A program made the translations under genes and the position numbers. The notes below the pieces were generated by a model. That model searched no databases and was not told the DNA's origin. It worked only from the letters and a program-made list of their open reading frames with translations. Positions 33,956-46,380 of a stretch of 64,000 nucleotides of DNA are shown piece by piece; within the stretch, counting starts at the first letter, position 1; every line of letters starts with the position of its first letter. Source of the DNA: Cryptomeria japonica (lineage: Eukaryota; Streptophyta; Pinopsida; Cupressales; Cupressaceae); contig NC_081414.1 in assembly GCF_030272615.1 (NCBI RefSeq), positions 815,836,396-815,900,395 on the forward strand. The letters run 5' to 3'.

Positions 33956-36900
33956 TCAATCATTAGTGGGGATCCTAGATTTCTCTTCCTGAAGGAGGAA
34001 GTTAACATGGTCTTGGAGTGATTTGTGACTCCTCCAACATCTCAACCCTGAGAGGTTTACGCCAATGGCTGCCATGGCATCCGCCATGCGGTTGCCTTCC
34101 CTGTAGATATGCATAACTCTGAACGAGTCAGGCTTGGAGATAGGCATCAAGGTGTCCCTGATGGTTCCCTCAATTGTCCAATTAAGCTTATTCCACCCTT
34201 TGACAACATTAATGATGAGCATGGAGTCCCCCTTAATGTCCTTAATTCTGATTCCCATGGAGAGGTCAATACGGATTCCCCAAGCTAAGGCCATCGCTTC
34301 AGTCTGATTAGAGGAATGACCATTCAGGTTGCCCGCATAAGCAGCAACAAGGGCCCCCAGATGGGATCTGATCACCCCACCACCAATAGCTAGGCCCCCC
34401 CTGGCAGCCCCATCAAAATTGAGTTTAAAATTAGTAGCCGAGGGGAACCAGATCATGCATTGTCTTAGAAGTCTCTTAGAGGAGTCAACAAGAAAGAACG
34501 AGGGGAGAGGTTCCAACATCTAGCAATTCCCCAGTCCCAGATAGAGGGGGGCTTGGATGCCATTCAAGTTTTTGAAACAGAGATGTTCTCAAGAATCAGA
34601 TTGAGGAATCGAGAAAACACCGTTTCCACAGAGGTCTCTGTCTCTGAATGTACTGTCATTCCACTCCTTCCAGATACACCAACTAACACGGGGGGGAGTT
34701 TGCTTCCACAGTTGTTGGATAAGGGGGTTGGAAGAGGGGGCCTGAAACTCCTGACATAGATTTACCAAATTGTCATTCATAACCCAAATGATATTAAGTT
34801 TACTATAGACCATCCCCCAAAGCTCCCGAGTGAAGGCAGAGTGGAGGAAGAGATGGGTTAGAATTTCTTCATCATCTTTACAGAGGATACATCTGTTAGG
34901 GAAATGAAAACCCCTCTTGACCAAATTGTCTTGGGTCAAAATTTTGTTGAGGAGGGTAGTCTACCAAAAGAAATTGACCTTGGGGAGGAGTTGGGGATTC
35001 TAGACCTCTTTCTAGATAGAGGAGACAACAAGTTCCCTGAGTGAGTTGGTGTAGGCAGTCCTGACAGAAAAGTCTCCAGAGGGGTCCCACTCCCAAATAA
35101 GTCTGTCATCCCTAGGGAACAGGGGAGGAATATAAGAGCTTCTGGAGCTCTCTAGCAACAGGAAGGAGGATGGGGAAGTCAACACAACAATCCTCCAAGG
35201 CCCTCCAAGTGCAATTACCAAAGTAGTCACTGACCCTTTCATCGAAGAAGCCTTTAGTGGCATCTTGTAACCGTCTCAGGAAGGGGGAAGAAGCAAGGGG
35301 TCTCTCCCCTAACTAGCAGTCTTCCCAGAAAAGAATGTTCCTGCCATTTCCAATAATCCACTCTAAACCATGAGATAAAGGGTCCCTACAACTTAAGATG
35401 TTATTCCAGATTTTGGAACCCCTGGGAAGGTCCTCCTCTTTTAGGACAAAGGAAAACTCCGCATTACCCATGTACTTAGCCCTGATGATCCTACTCCAAT
35501 CTGTATCCTTGTTCAGAAGCTTCCAGACAATTTTAGTCATAAGGGCCTTATTGAATCTTGAGATCTTACGAGTTCCCAAGCCGCCCATGGCCTTGGGAAG
35601 ACACACTTTGTCCCAGCCCACCAAGGCGAGCCTCTTCTTTTCTTCCATTCCCATCCAGAGGAAAGTCTTTTGAATTTTTTCCAACTTAGTAGCCATAGCT
35701 GCATAAATCTTGAACAGGGAGAGAAAGTACACGAGGATCCCCCAGAAGGAGGAGGAAAGCAGTTGCAACTTCCCTACACTACTTTGAAATCTACCTTTCC
35801 AGCCAACCAACTTTTTCTGCATTCTTTGAAGGATAAAGATCCAAAAGGAATTAGAGACATCCTTAATAGTCAGTGGGAGACCAAGATAGGTGCTAGGGAG
35901 GGAGGCTTTTTTACAGCCAAGGATTCTGTAGACTTTATCTTGGAGTTGGGAATTAGTGTGAAAGAAGTAAATGTTTCTCTTATCATAGTTAATGTTGGCC
36001 AGAAGCCAAAGCATAGGCATTAAGAAACGATTTCCAAGCCTTAGCTTCCCAAATAGAGGAGACACCAAAAATGATCGTATCATCAACAAACTGTTGTAGA
36101 ACATTGGGGGGCGTCGTAGAGGTAGGCTTGATACCCAGTAGAGTACCCCTGTGAACCAAAGAGTTCAGGTTAGAGGCCAACACTTCAGCAAGGATGATGA
36201 AAAGGTAGGGGGATAGAGGATCCCCTTCCTGCAACCCTCTGGAGGCCCTGAATTTCTCCAGGGGATTCCCGTTTAGCAGCACAACATAGTTGACAGTAGA
36301 AATGCATTCCCCAATAATTTTGATAAGTTTGTCTCCAAACCCCATATCTCTGAGAACTTTGAGGAGGAAGTTCCAATTGACCCTATCATAAGCCTTGGAG
36401 ATGTCAAGCTTGAGAACCATCCCCGCTTGATGACATTTATCCATGGAGTGAATAATCTCATGAGTAGAGATGACCGTATCAAGAATCTGTCAGCCAAGAA
36501 CGAAACCCTTCTGGGATGGGCTAATCAAAGGATCTAAAAAAGGTTTGATCCTATTGACAAGAACTTTGCTAAAGATTTTATAAAAAGTGTTGCAGAGGCT
36601 GATGGGGCAAAAGTCCATGAGAGAAGATGCCTCTTGAGTTTTAGGAACAAGAGTAGTGAAGGTGTGATTAAGTTTGTTGAGGAGCCTTCCTGATCTGAAA
36701 AAATCTCTAGTAGCCAAAACAAAATCAGGGCCCACCACATCCCAGAAGTCTTGAAAAAAATTCGAGGGGAAACCATCAGGACCCAGGGCTTTGAAGTGAC
36801 CCATAGCAAAAACAACAGACTTGACTTCCTTCTCTGAGATAGGTGCCAAGATAAGGTTGTTATCTTCCACTAAGAGGAGTGGTGGGAGGCAGTTAAGAAG

Positions 36901-38156
36901 GTCCTCCCCCGCAGGGTCCCCCTGGTCATCATCATCCTGAAATAAGGTTGCAAAGTAATTGGTAGTCATATGGCCCAAGCTGTCAATGTCGTTGACTACT
37001 AGATTGTTGTCGTCCATGAGGGAAGAGATGTGGTTCCTACGCCTATGGATAGAAGCAGATATGTGGAAGAAAGTAGTATTTTTATCACCCTCTTTGAGCC
37101 ATTGAACCCTAAATTTCTGTTTCCAATATAGTTCCTCTTTGTGGGAATTTTCCTTCCATTTTCTATGGAGGGTAGCCTCCTCCATATGGGTGGCTTCAAG
37201 GGAGTCACCTTGGTCAATACGCTCTTGTATAGCAGTCAGTTTACTCTTGAGCTCCTTTTTTTGCTTGAAGATATCCCCGAAGGTGTATTTGTTCCAACTT
37301 CAGACGTTTCTTTTGACCAAGTCGAGCTTCTGGGAAATCCTGAACATAGGAGTACCAGATATGTTGGTACTCCACCATCTTTTAATGCAGTCCTTGAAAT
37401 CAAGGTGAGAGTTCCACATAATTTCATATTGAAAAGGATACTTCCTCCTAGCATTAGTGGTATTCCATAGGAGCAAGGGGTTGTGGTCAGAGACCATTCT
37501 GGGGAGTGTAGTGAGCTTCAAGGCTGAACCAATTCCCCAATTACCCGAGATGAGAAATCTGTCAAGTCTGACCTAGATAAGATCCTTTCCCTTCCTAAGA
37601 TTGGACCAAGTGAATTTTTGCCCCGATAGTTCCACATCCATTAACCCATTACTGCCAATGAAATCAGCTAGATATGTCATGCTGTCAGAGTATTCAGGAA
37701 GGCCTCCCAGCTTTTGAGAGGGAATCAAAAGGGAGTTGAAATCACCCACAATCAGCTAGTGAGCATTGGCATCATTTTTTATTAGAGCAGTTATATCATT
37801 CCAAAGCATTAATCTACCAGATTGGACATTAGGGGCATAAACATTAACAAGGATGTAGGAGTCCATCGAGGAGGAGAGTTCAAAAACCAAAAGGTGTGGC
37901 GAGGAGGAGAGAAAACTGCCAGAAAAATAGGAGGGGTCCCACATGGTGACCAAACCACCAGAGGCTCCAGTAGCCTCAGTAATAACAAACTTAGCACCAG
38001 GCCAAATTTTCCTAGCCACCATGGAGAAGGAGGACAAAGACATCTTAACTTCTTGGAGAAGAAGGACCATAATTTTATTTTCAAAAAAGCATTTTTTAGA
38101 GCATATTGCTTTTGAGGGTTATTCAGGCCCCTCATGTTCCAAGAGAGGACCTTCAT
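33956..38156 (-). pseudogene. LINE ORF2: endonuclease, reverse transcriptase, zf-RVT, RNase H
   Basis: ORF2 starts at ATG 38156, ten bases after the ORF1 stop. The endonuclease has SWNMRGLNNPQK, LLQEVK, GGLVTMWDP, VNVYAPN, VGDFN and SDHNP motifs. The RT has KALGPDGFPSNFF, LDISKAYDRVNW, RGLQEGDPLSPYLF and the catalytic box FVDD (36079-36090) in place of the common F/YADD. A zf-RVT-like segment CILCKDDEEILTHLFLHS follows at about 34800-34890. RNase H (about 34440-34010) keeps its acidic set: FDGA, TEAMA, GDSM, NRMADA. Frameshifts lie near 38075, near 36000 and near 35280. In-frame stops are TAG at 37756, 37573, 35313, 35012, 35000, 34961 and 34520, and TGA at 36490 and 34589. Confidence 0.9.
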
Positions 38157-38166
38157 TTCTTACCTT

Positions 38167-39480
38167 TTATGGTCGTCTCCAAGGTCCTCTACCTTCCATT
38201 GGCAATGTCCCTTGCTGCCTCCTTTTGTCTTGATAGTCTCTGTGACAACCGTCCCGCTTTGAGATTTGTCCCCACGTCAGGCTTAGTAGTCTTGGTCTTG
38301 TGTCTTTGAGTAATCCAGCCACCAACGGGGAGCGAGCTGTCTTCGGGACAAGAGAGGGGTCCCTTGCAATCTCACCATCTTCCAATTGATCAGCCAGAGA
38401 AACCAAGTCGGTCGTCGGGGACATGCACTGGACCATCTGGGTAGGAATAGAGGCTTCCTCCACAATCTTTGCAGGAGATTGGAGAAGGTTGATGATACTC
38501 TCAGCAAATGGGCATTCTTCTAAAACTGGGTCTTCAGCAGCCAAGGGAAGCAGGTTCGGGCTAGGAGAAGGGGGGATAACAGGCCCCACAATAAGGTCAT
38601 GGTGAATAGGAGCATTTGGCACTGAGTCCTCCCCCAGGGTTGGGCCCTTGAGCTTGAGGAGAAGGGGTGTTGGGGCCTTGCATTGAGAGATAACATGCCC
38701 AGATTTGCGGCACTTCTGGCAGAAGAGGGTAGCATTTTCATAAACCAAAGCTTAAGTCCAGCTGCCCAGCCTGAATTTAAGGGTTATGAAGTTGGGGAGG
38801 TTCTTGCTCACAGTAGCTTGGACACAAAAGCGAGCATAGACAAGGTGTGATTTTGATCTGGTAATTTCATTAACACCTACAAAGTGGCCAAATGAGTTCC
38901 CAATCCATTTGAAGATGGATTCATCCTAGTATTCAAGGGGGAGCCCCGGGAGACAAACCCATATCGACACAGTTTTTTGCAAGTCAGCCACAAGGTCAAA
39001 GCCAGCCTTCCAACGACAAAGGAAGAGGTTATTACAACCATAGGACTAACAACTAGAGAGGACATGGGCGACATCCTCCTTGACAGTGAATTTGAAGAGG
39101 AATAGGGCGCTAGGCATAGCACTGACAGAAACACTGCCCTTCAGCTTCTATTTGTCCTTGACCCATTTTCGGACCATCTCCACCATGTGGCACAAGGAGA
39201 CGAACTTCCCCACCTAAGTGTTAGTCATGTTCTGTAAAATGCGGTCCAAGACAACGTCAAAAAGCTCAAAAGACGTTCCCTCCTCAGATTGTGAGTAAAC
39301 TGGAACAAAGTTGGGGTCCATAGTGTCCGACTTTCCAACGGGCATGTTCTTCCATCCTTTGAGATTCATGTTGCCAGCCAGAGGCTCTGAGGATAGAACA
39401 ATCGACACAACAGGAATAGGGTTAGAATTCAAAACTATGCTCGTGTCTTGAGGGCTCTCCAAAGGAGAACAATCAAACTA
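38167..39480 (-). pseudogene. LINE ORF1: DUF4283-like RNA-binding protein with CCHC knuckle
   Basis: One continuous minus-strand frame with no frameshift seen. It contains a DUF4283-type core (VSIWVCLPGLPLEY then IFKWIGNSFG, about 38970-38890) and a zinc knuckle C-x2-C-x4-H-x4-C (CQKCRKSGHVISQC, about 38720-38680), followed by a Pro/Ser-rich tail and TAA at 38167. Stops inside the frame are TAG at 39478, 39214, 39148, 39046 and 38926 and TAA at 38752. The start codon is not clear: there is no in-frame ATG near the 5' end. ORF1 would coat LINE RNA in the ribonucleoprotein. Confidence 0.85.
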
Positions 39481-39667
39481 AGGCACTGTCGGAACGGAAG
39501 GAGGAATCGTAGTGGGACCAACAAAAAATGTGGCAGATAGTGTCAGCAACGCAGGTCTAGACCGAGGGTCGTGCGTGGTGGGGGGAGATCCCCACCAGCA
39601 GACAGGACCATGAGCGACGAAGGTTTAAAATTGGAAATTTGCAGAGCCAAAACTAAATGTCACCAAC

Positions 39668-39683
39668 TATAATTATGTATGTT
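39668..39683. repeat. LINE target-site duplication, right
   Basis: Identical to 31606-31621. Confidence 0.92.
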
Positions 39684-39716
39684 ATAATATAATAACTATT
39701 AAAATAAATAAGAACA

Positions 39717-39721
<5 letters not shown>

Positions 39722-39774
<53 letters not shown>
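39722..39774. repeat. (TA)n microsatellite
   Basis: Pure TA run inside the right half of the DNA transposon, not matched on the left half. Confidence 0.95.
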
Positions 39775-39782
<8 letters not shown>

Positions 39783-39996
39783 TTAAAAAATTAAATATAA
39801 AATTAAAAAGTAAATATATTTATTAAAAATAGACTATCATTTAATTATATATATGTATTTAAAAAGTTCAAAAAATATTATTAAAAATTTGAATAATATA
39901 TATCTTAAAATTACTTAAATATAAATATATATAAATATAACATTTTTTTATTAAAATAAAAAAAATTTAAACATATAAATTATTATTAAAAATTTT

Positions 39997-40222
39997 AAAT
40001 ATATAATTTATTATATTTATTGCTTTACTAATTGTAACTTTAAAAAATAAAAAATAAATAATTATAAAAAACATACTAAAATAAATTATTGTGGGAGGGC
40101 CCCCCAAAACCTTAAGACAAGTTAAAACAGTAATGGTTGGATCTGACTATAGGTGGACGCGGCAGGTTGCACTAGCATTGGGATGGGAGCGGTGCAGAAT
40201 TTTCACCCCCATAGCAAGTGCC
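39997..40222. repeat. Right terminal inverted repeat
   Basis: Reverse complement partner of 30800-31025. It keeps the longer version of the segment that is gapped in the left copy. Confidence 0.8.
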
Positions 40223-42904
40223 TATAAAAGTTGTGTGTTATTTTATTTTTATACACTTCTTAAATTTGTCACATCTTATAATTTAATTGGTAGATTTAAT
40301 GGTATGTTTTTCTATTATATTATCCACTAAAAGTCTAATGCTCTAGAGATAAAATGAGCACCTTTCAATTTTTAACTCACAATCAAAAAATATTAATTTA
40401 GATTCATATTTTTATCAAATTAAAAAAATGACATAAATTTGATATTAAACATTTTAATTAAAAAAATCTATATTATATCATATATAAAATTGTAGATTAT
40501 TGTTTTGTTTATTTGATAACCTATCCCTTTCCTCTAAAAAATTATACACATGCATAGATCCCTTCAAAGGTTATATGAGATTATATTCACTTACCTTGGT
40601 TAGAATAAAAGTAGTGATAATGACTATAATATTTTCTTTTAATATCTAACTATAAACATAAAGGGGAAATAATTATGTTTATTCAAGATGTTTTGAGTAA
40701 AATTTACTCATATTTTATTTGAATCAAGAATGTGTATTTTCTACACTATGAAGAGTTGTTCATGGATGATCCATTTGATGATATCATAATAAAGAGTTGG
40801 ATAATATTGCTTTCAATTGTCTCCAATTTTGATCTAATGATTAAGGTAACATTTGAATAGGTTGTTATTATTGAAAGACCTCAAGAAATACCTTTTCTTT
40901 TCTATATGGATTATTCAAAAGACTTAAATTTAAGGAGCAATTAGATGAAATTTTCAAGTCCATATGACACACCATCAACCAATATTTTATTAAGTCTATT
41001 TGGAGGTTGAAGAAAGGATCTTTAGGGCTTTCCAACACTTGAGGGCTTATCGAACTCATCCCTAACAATAACCAATGTGAAAAAGTATCCAAGTTAAAAT
41101 TATAGGTGATGTAGTGACAATATGAAGAAAAGTGGGAGGCAGATTGCAAGGGTTTAAGTAAGAGGAACATTCAGAGAATAATTGGTGACATAGGGCTTGA
41201 AATTGAGTTGGGAGACAAGGAATGTGAAAGAATAAGAATGTGATTAGGGATGAGTGTAAGATGATGGATATAATATGAGAATAATGAGGGGTTGAGAAAG
41301 GCCAATAGGGAAGTTAAATAATATAAATTTGGAGTAAGGAGAGTAGCGAATGATGGAGGGATGAGAGATAAATTTATTGAAGATGATACTTTGATTTGAA
41401 GAGATAGATTCATTTATTATTTGGCCAGTTTGCTTGAGGATATTCATATTGTAAGATGTATTAATAGGAGGATATATAGAGCATTGAAAAGTGAAAAGCT
41501 AACACTTTTATCTTTAAGTTTACCTCCACCATTCCCAACAAGTTGGAACTTATCGGTGATGTCCTTGCATTTTTGTTATTTGATATTTTGAAAGTGACTA
41601 TTTTTGTCTAAATTATTTTTACTTTTGAGATAGTGATGTTGGCTTATGTATTCAACATTGGGATTCCATTATTGACCGTTCTTGAAGATGAGTTAAAATG
41701 AGTATTGCGTTTTAAAAGAGGGAAGGTGAAACATGAAATGTTAAACTGAGTGAATGTTAAATGGCAGTCTTATGTATGCCCTAGTCTGTACCAGACAATA
41801 TATTTCCCAAGTAGTAGGGATATCTTAAGTTGATATATGCCTAATCTTGGATGGGTGCAGTAGGCAGTCTGGTCTAGTATAGACCATGCCATACATGTCT
41901 CGGGGATGAATTAAAATAAGTATTGTGTCTAAGAGGGAAGGAAAAACATGAAATGTGTTTTGGGATACAACCCTAAAACAAACATTTACTATTTATTTGA
42001 TAAATTAATTTTATATATATTACTTCATTTGTATACAATTTTTTTCTACACAATATATCCTCAAAAAAGGGAAAGAAAAAGTTACACCCCAAAGTCATGC
42101 AAGGCAATGCCTTAAAAAATATATCCAAATAGAAAAGACAAGGACTAGAGTTTTTAATCTTAATAACATATGCTATGGATCTAACACAAGGAGGGGGAGG
42201 TAGATCATGGTCAACAACATTGCCCCAATTAGTAAGAGGGTATTGGTTACGAAGCACCTTCTTTATTAGTTTGCTCACCATCTAAAGGCAAAGTAACATT
42301 CATAGTAGGAGAAATAACTAGAGCAAGGTGGGGAAACAATATGAAGAATAAATTGAATGTAAATGATAATGCTAGGACCAATCATGCACACTGTAAGTCA
42401 TATCGAGAAGGCTAAGAAGCATGAAAATGATGAAAACCATGTCGATATGCAATATCCAATGTTTTACTACTAATGTCCTTAAGAAGGATATTGACCTCTA
42501 TTGCAAGGAGAGGGTATTGAAACTCTAGCAACCATAAAAAGTGTATTACTCCAATGGTAAATAAACACTTGTATATGAGCTATTGAAGTACAACTTTATT
42601 AGCTAACTTTTGTATTTATTAGAGAACATTAGTAAAAAACATGTACTTGAGAGACAAAAAATGAATATTGAATAACGACATTCTAAAAAAATAAAATGAT
42701 ATCCATCTTTCTAAATGCTAAATAAGTTTTCCACTCTAAAAGTGACTCATATTAAGGTAGATTTTGCAAGAATTTTAGGTGAATCCTATAAAAGAATCAT
42801 GTGCTAGGAAAAATAACTAGGTCTGAATGACTTGAAAACAAGCATTGATCCAATTCCAAGTGGCTTGGGCTTTAGAATAAAACCAAAAGGACACTTGAGA
42901 GTCT

Positions 42905-45454
42905 TGATGGGATGGTTTTTGAAACTTTTTGTCCGCCATTGGTATAAGGTTTGTTTCTGCTACAATGTTTTTGGTCTAAAGCCCATAAACCCTAAACCCC
43001 AGTCTTTGTTACCCATCATGTTTTACTAAGTCAGAATATCCCCTTTAGTCTCAAAGTCCCTTTTCATTTTGGGTTTCACTTCATATGCTTTAGTTCCAAA
43101 AATGCTCGATCGATTGTTCAACCTTATTCTAGTCGTCGAGTCTCACTTACGTCAAAAGTTGCCTAACCCTTTGCTTTATCAGTCTATCACTATTCGATGG
43201 AAGTGTAACTCATAAATCTCATTGTCATCAAGCTTTGTTCCACCCGATCTCTGATCCCTGATAGTGGGCCCCTCACAAGTCTCATATCGACCGATCGCAC
43301 TTTTCAGGATCTTTTTGCACACACATTTCATTGTTCCATTGCTCTTAAAGAAGTGATATCCCCATAGGGCCCACAAGGGATGAGGATAGACACTTGAACC
43401 AATAAGGGAATGGACACATGTATGGTTGAGCCACGTAATAAGGGTGTGGGTCCTATACTCCCATCTTCTAAGTTGGGTGGAAGTACACACTTTTGAAGAA
43501 TGCGACTACGAATAAGTGATTTTTGTGTGATCGCACAATTGAACGAAAAAGGCACTACCAAGTTAACTTCGTAGTGTTGAGTAAGCTCAAAGAGGTGAAA
43601 GTGAATAAAAAATAATGAAGTTTCTATATGCTAGGTTGTCACTCATCGCCAACTGATCGGGATTTTTCTGTAGGGGCCCCAATGTTCAAATACGAATTGT
43701 AATGGGTATCTCCCGCCATGACACCAGCCTATGTGCTTGCAACAAATGAATTCAATTTCCCAATGATCTAGATTTCTTTGGCTATATCGGCATCGTCTTT
43801 TCTTAATTTCACATTTACAGTGCTCTAGATATGCACTTTGAATATTTTTATATTTCCTTGCTATCACAATTAGGGTTTATATGATAAGGGTTTTTGCAAT
43901 GTCCTTACTCCACTCACTATATCCTTCATATTGCCTTCTGTGTGTTTATCGACTGTGTATAAGTCTTTGATTACCTTGTTTTTGGCTTGACCCTAATTTC
44001 AAAAGTTTTAATTCCTGTTTCAATAGGATTAAGCAAACCCTAACCCTAGAAATGACAAAATCCTCCAACTTTTAGAAAAGAAAAAGTTCTCAAGGGAGAT
44101 AATTGTATAATCGCAAATGTAGGAGATATTAGATGGTGAATTTCTTCGTTAAATAGTCGATCTTTACTTCTATCTAAAAGATTTTGATCTTTATCCTGTT
44201 TATTAATTGCATATCTCTTAGAAGAATTTGTAAGTTGCTCTCTATCACTGTGCATTAAATAGGTCTACAGGGTTATCACTTTTTTGAACCTGATAAGGGA
44301 GCTCGAGCAAGGAAAAGGAGGATTCCAGATCATCTCCAACACCTACGACCTGCAGAGAAAAGGAAAAGAATGTTTGTCTCTATTAGAAAATCCAAAAGGT
44401 TGTTTGTATTTTTTCCTGTTAGTCTGTTACCTAAATTTTTATATTGTAAAAGGCCTAAAGCTTGTTGCATCCTCAGTTTTTCTATAACCGGATAATCAAG
44501 GCCTTACTATGGAGCTTCTTCCTCCTTGAGACAAAATAGATAATACAATTAGTTCTCAAAAAAACCTATATGTTTATTATTCACCAAGGGTGATTGATAT
44601 GCAACAATGTTCATATATTTTGTAGTGCAATATTGTGACTCAATCTAATGTCCTACTTGTAGTAAAATTTTTCAAGGGATATGTGCATATGTTTTGCTTT
44701 ATATATATATAAACATCTTGGAATCCAATTCAATGATTTCTAAGTTGTTTCTTTATGCTTGTTATCTAGAATATTATATGAATCAATGAAATCAAGGTTT
44801 TTTGGTTCAGATCTCTTCATTGTGTTGATGAGTTTGAATGAATTTCAGCTTCTTCTAAAGTAGAAGATTAAATTTTCTATCTTTATTCAAGGGGATTCTA
44901 TGTAGAGAGCAAGTACTGAGATACAATTGTGAAATTCATTTCATGTTGTGATTGATATCAGGTATCAATCATATTAGGCAAAGAGATGAAGCAGAACTTG
45001 CATATATTATATTGTAATATCTAGCCCAATGGACAAGGCACTGATCATGGTGTTGTGTTGTTGATTATGACAGGCATAAAATTTTATCAAACAATATAGT
45101 AACTCTTTTATTTTATTAGTTTTTATTTTCAAGTATATAGGATAGTTAGTTCTCATTGCGATTAGAATTGTGTAAGGATGAAGGTCGCATCCTATAAGGT
45201 TTAAACTTTACTAACTCACATAATAAACTGAGAACATATCTGTTGTAGAATCACATAAGCCTAAAATATATTCAAAGATGTTGTTGTAAGGGATACCCAC
45301 CTTTGTTTAACAGAGCCTAAAGTGCAGAGAGTGTGACTAGCTCCATATCCCTAGTCATTACTCTGTCAGTTGGTTCACTGATCCAAGGCTTTGAAGATTA
45401 AGACTAGCCTCTCATAGAGAGATTTTGGAGTACAATCAGTTGGCAACACCAACA
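42905..45454. mobile_element. Solo-LTR-like insertion, 2550 bp
   Basis: The ends are TGATGGGATGG and CACCAACA. The 5-bp target duplication agtct is at 42900-42904 and 45455-45459. Unit C1 near 28230 (cttgagagtctccttttaat) shows the unoccupied site. No internal repeat, PBS, PPT or coding domain was seen, so a solo LTR of a long-LTR family is the simplest reading; strand and family are open. Fossil. Confidence 0.68.
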
Positions 45455-45859
45455 AGTCTCTTTTTAATGTTTGAAAATAGGACAATAAGGATTGATAACA
45501 TTGAAATGAATCAATATAGAATCAATAAGTACACCTTGATAGAGAATACACCAAAAAAAGTGTGTAATTTTGGCTCAATAATGGCTAACCAAATAATCTA
45601 GAAGATCTGTTGTTACAATTCAACTTAAGATTTATCTTTCATACCAAATTTATCTTTTGTGCCAAACACAAATTTGTAGAGAGAGCTAAGCACATCCTTT
45701 GAGGTTTATAATTATGAAATGAGATATCATGAACGCATTTATAATATTTGTACTAGGGATACCATTTGATAATTTTTGAAAAGAAATAAGAAGTAAAATA
45801 ATTTATAATGTGTGAAAGTGTCAGGTTCAACAAAAAGTAAACTTTTTATCTTAGCAAAG

Positions 45860-46380
45860 AACTTTTTTCTTACATCAATTCAAACATTTTATTTGCAAGA
45901 TTTGCGAAAGAACCATGTATTCAAAGTGCATTGTGTTTAGGAACCAAGGTTTTGACCATAATTGTTATGAGCCAATGAAATCACATGTTGACACACGTGG
46001 CAGACGTAGGGCTTTTGTTTGTTACCCATGGCTTCTTCTCGGATGCCATGAGGTTGGGACATTTCCTATTAGTGAGACATGATTTCAATCTCTCTTCACC
46101 ATAACTTCTTATGATTGAGGAAGTAACTTCAAAAGTAGAAACTTTGTAATATGTTGAAAAATATCTTATTACATATGTTTGCAATTGACTTTGTATATCA
46201 TTGGCTTAATTTTTTTGTCTTTATGTCTTTGAGGATAAAGACTTCATGTTATGCTCTTTAAGCATGTTGTTTTGTGTTTTAAATATTCTTTTAGTGATAC
46301 TTATGTTTTGTAAGTGTTTTAGTCAATTCTTTACTCCTCCATTTCTAATTACATATCTATATAGGAAAGTCAAAATATAG
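45860..46380 (+). repeat. Copy of the G-box-containing repeat in C2
   Basis: Shares the ttgacacacgtggca block (45988-46002) and the downstream phrase gaggaagtaacttc.aa.gtagaaactttg with B1 and B2 (3740-3990, 7600-7860). The ORF part of the family is missing here. Confidence 0.7.

Larger units (their letters stand above)
31622..39667 (-). mobile_element. L1-type LINE, apparently full length, 8046 bp
   Basis: On the minus strand the element runs from 39667 (5' end) to 31622, ending with a short A-rich tail (ttttttaataaaaaaa). A perfect 16-bp target duplication flanks it. Order: 5' leader, ORF1 with DUF4283-like and CCHC parts, ORF2 with endonuclease, reverse transcriptase, zf-RVT-like and RNase H parts, then an additional long frame (ORF3) and a short 3' end. 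Usual plant L1 elements are about 5-7 kb, so the extra length is due to ORF3. The frames carry about 18 in-frame stops and roughly four frameshifts, so this copy is dead although the insertion ends are perfectly preserved. Confidence 0.92.
30800..40222. mobile_element. Long-TIR DNA transposon (Mutator-like or fold-back), non-autonomous, carrying a LINE
   Basis: The left end begins (c)ggcactggctagg and the right end, read in reverse complement, begins ggcacttgctatgg. The inverted similarity continues through ggtgaaaatt.tgcaccgc, taacttgtctta and ccctcccacaataatttat for at least 225 bp per side. The 8-bp target duplication tataaaag is at 30792-30799 and 40223-40230, and the single-copy empty site is visible at about 49265 in the sister unit. 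Without the LINE and its target duplication the element is about 1.36 kb, AT-rich inside and without any transposase. Long TIRs with an 8-bp (possibly 9-bp) duplication favour a Mutator-like origin; hAT is the alternative. Confidence 0.82.

Noticed and set aside
34553-38605. Plus-strand frames across the LINE (for example 35670, 37141, 37822, 37943)
   Set aside because: Antisense shadows of the LINE coding regions on the minus strand.
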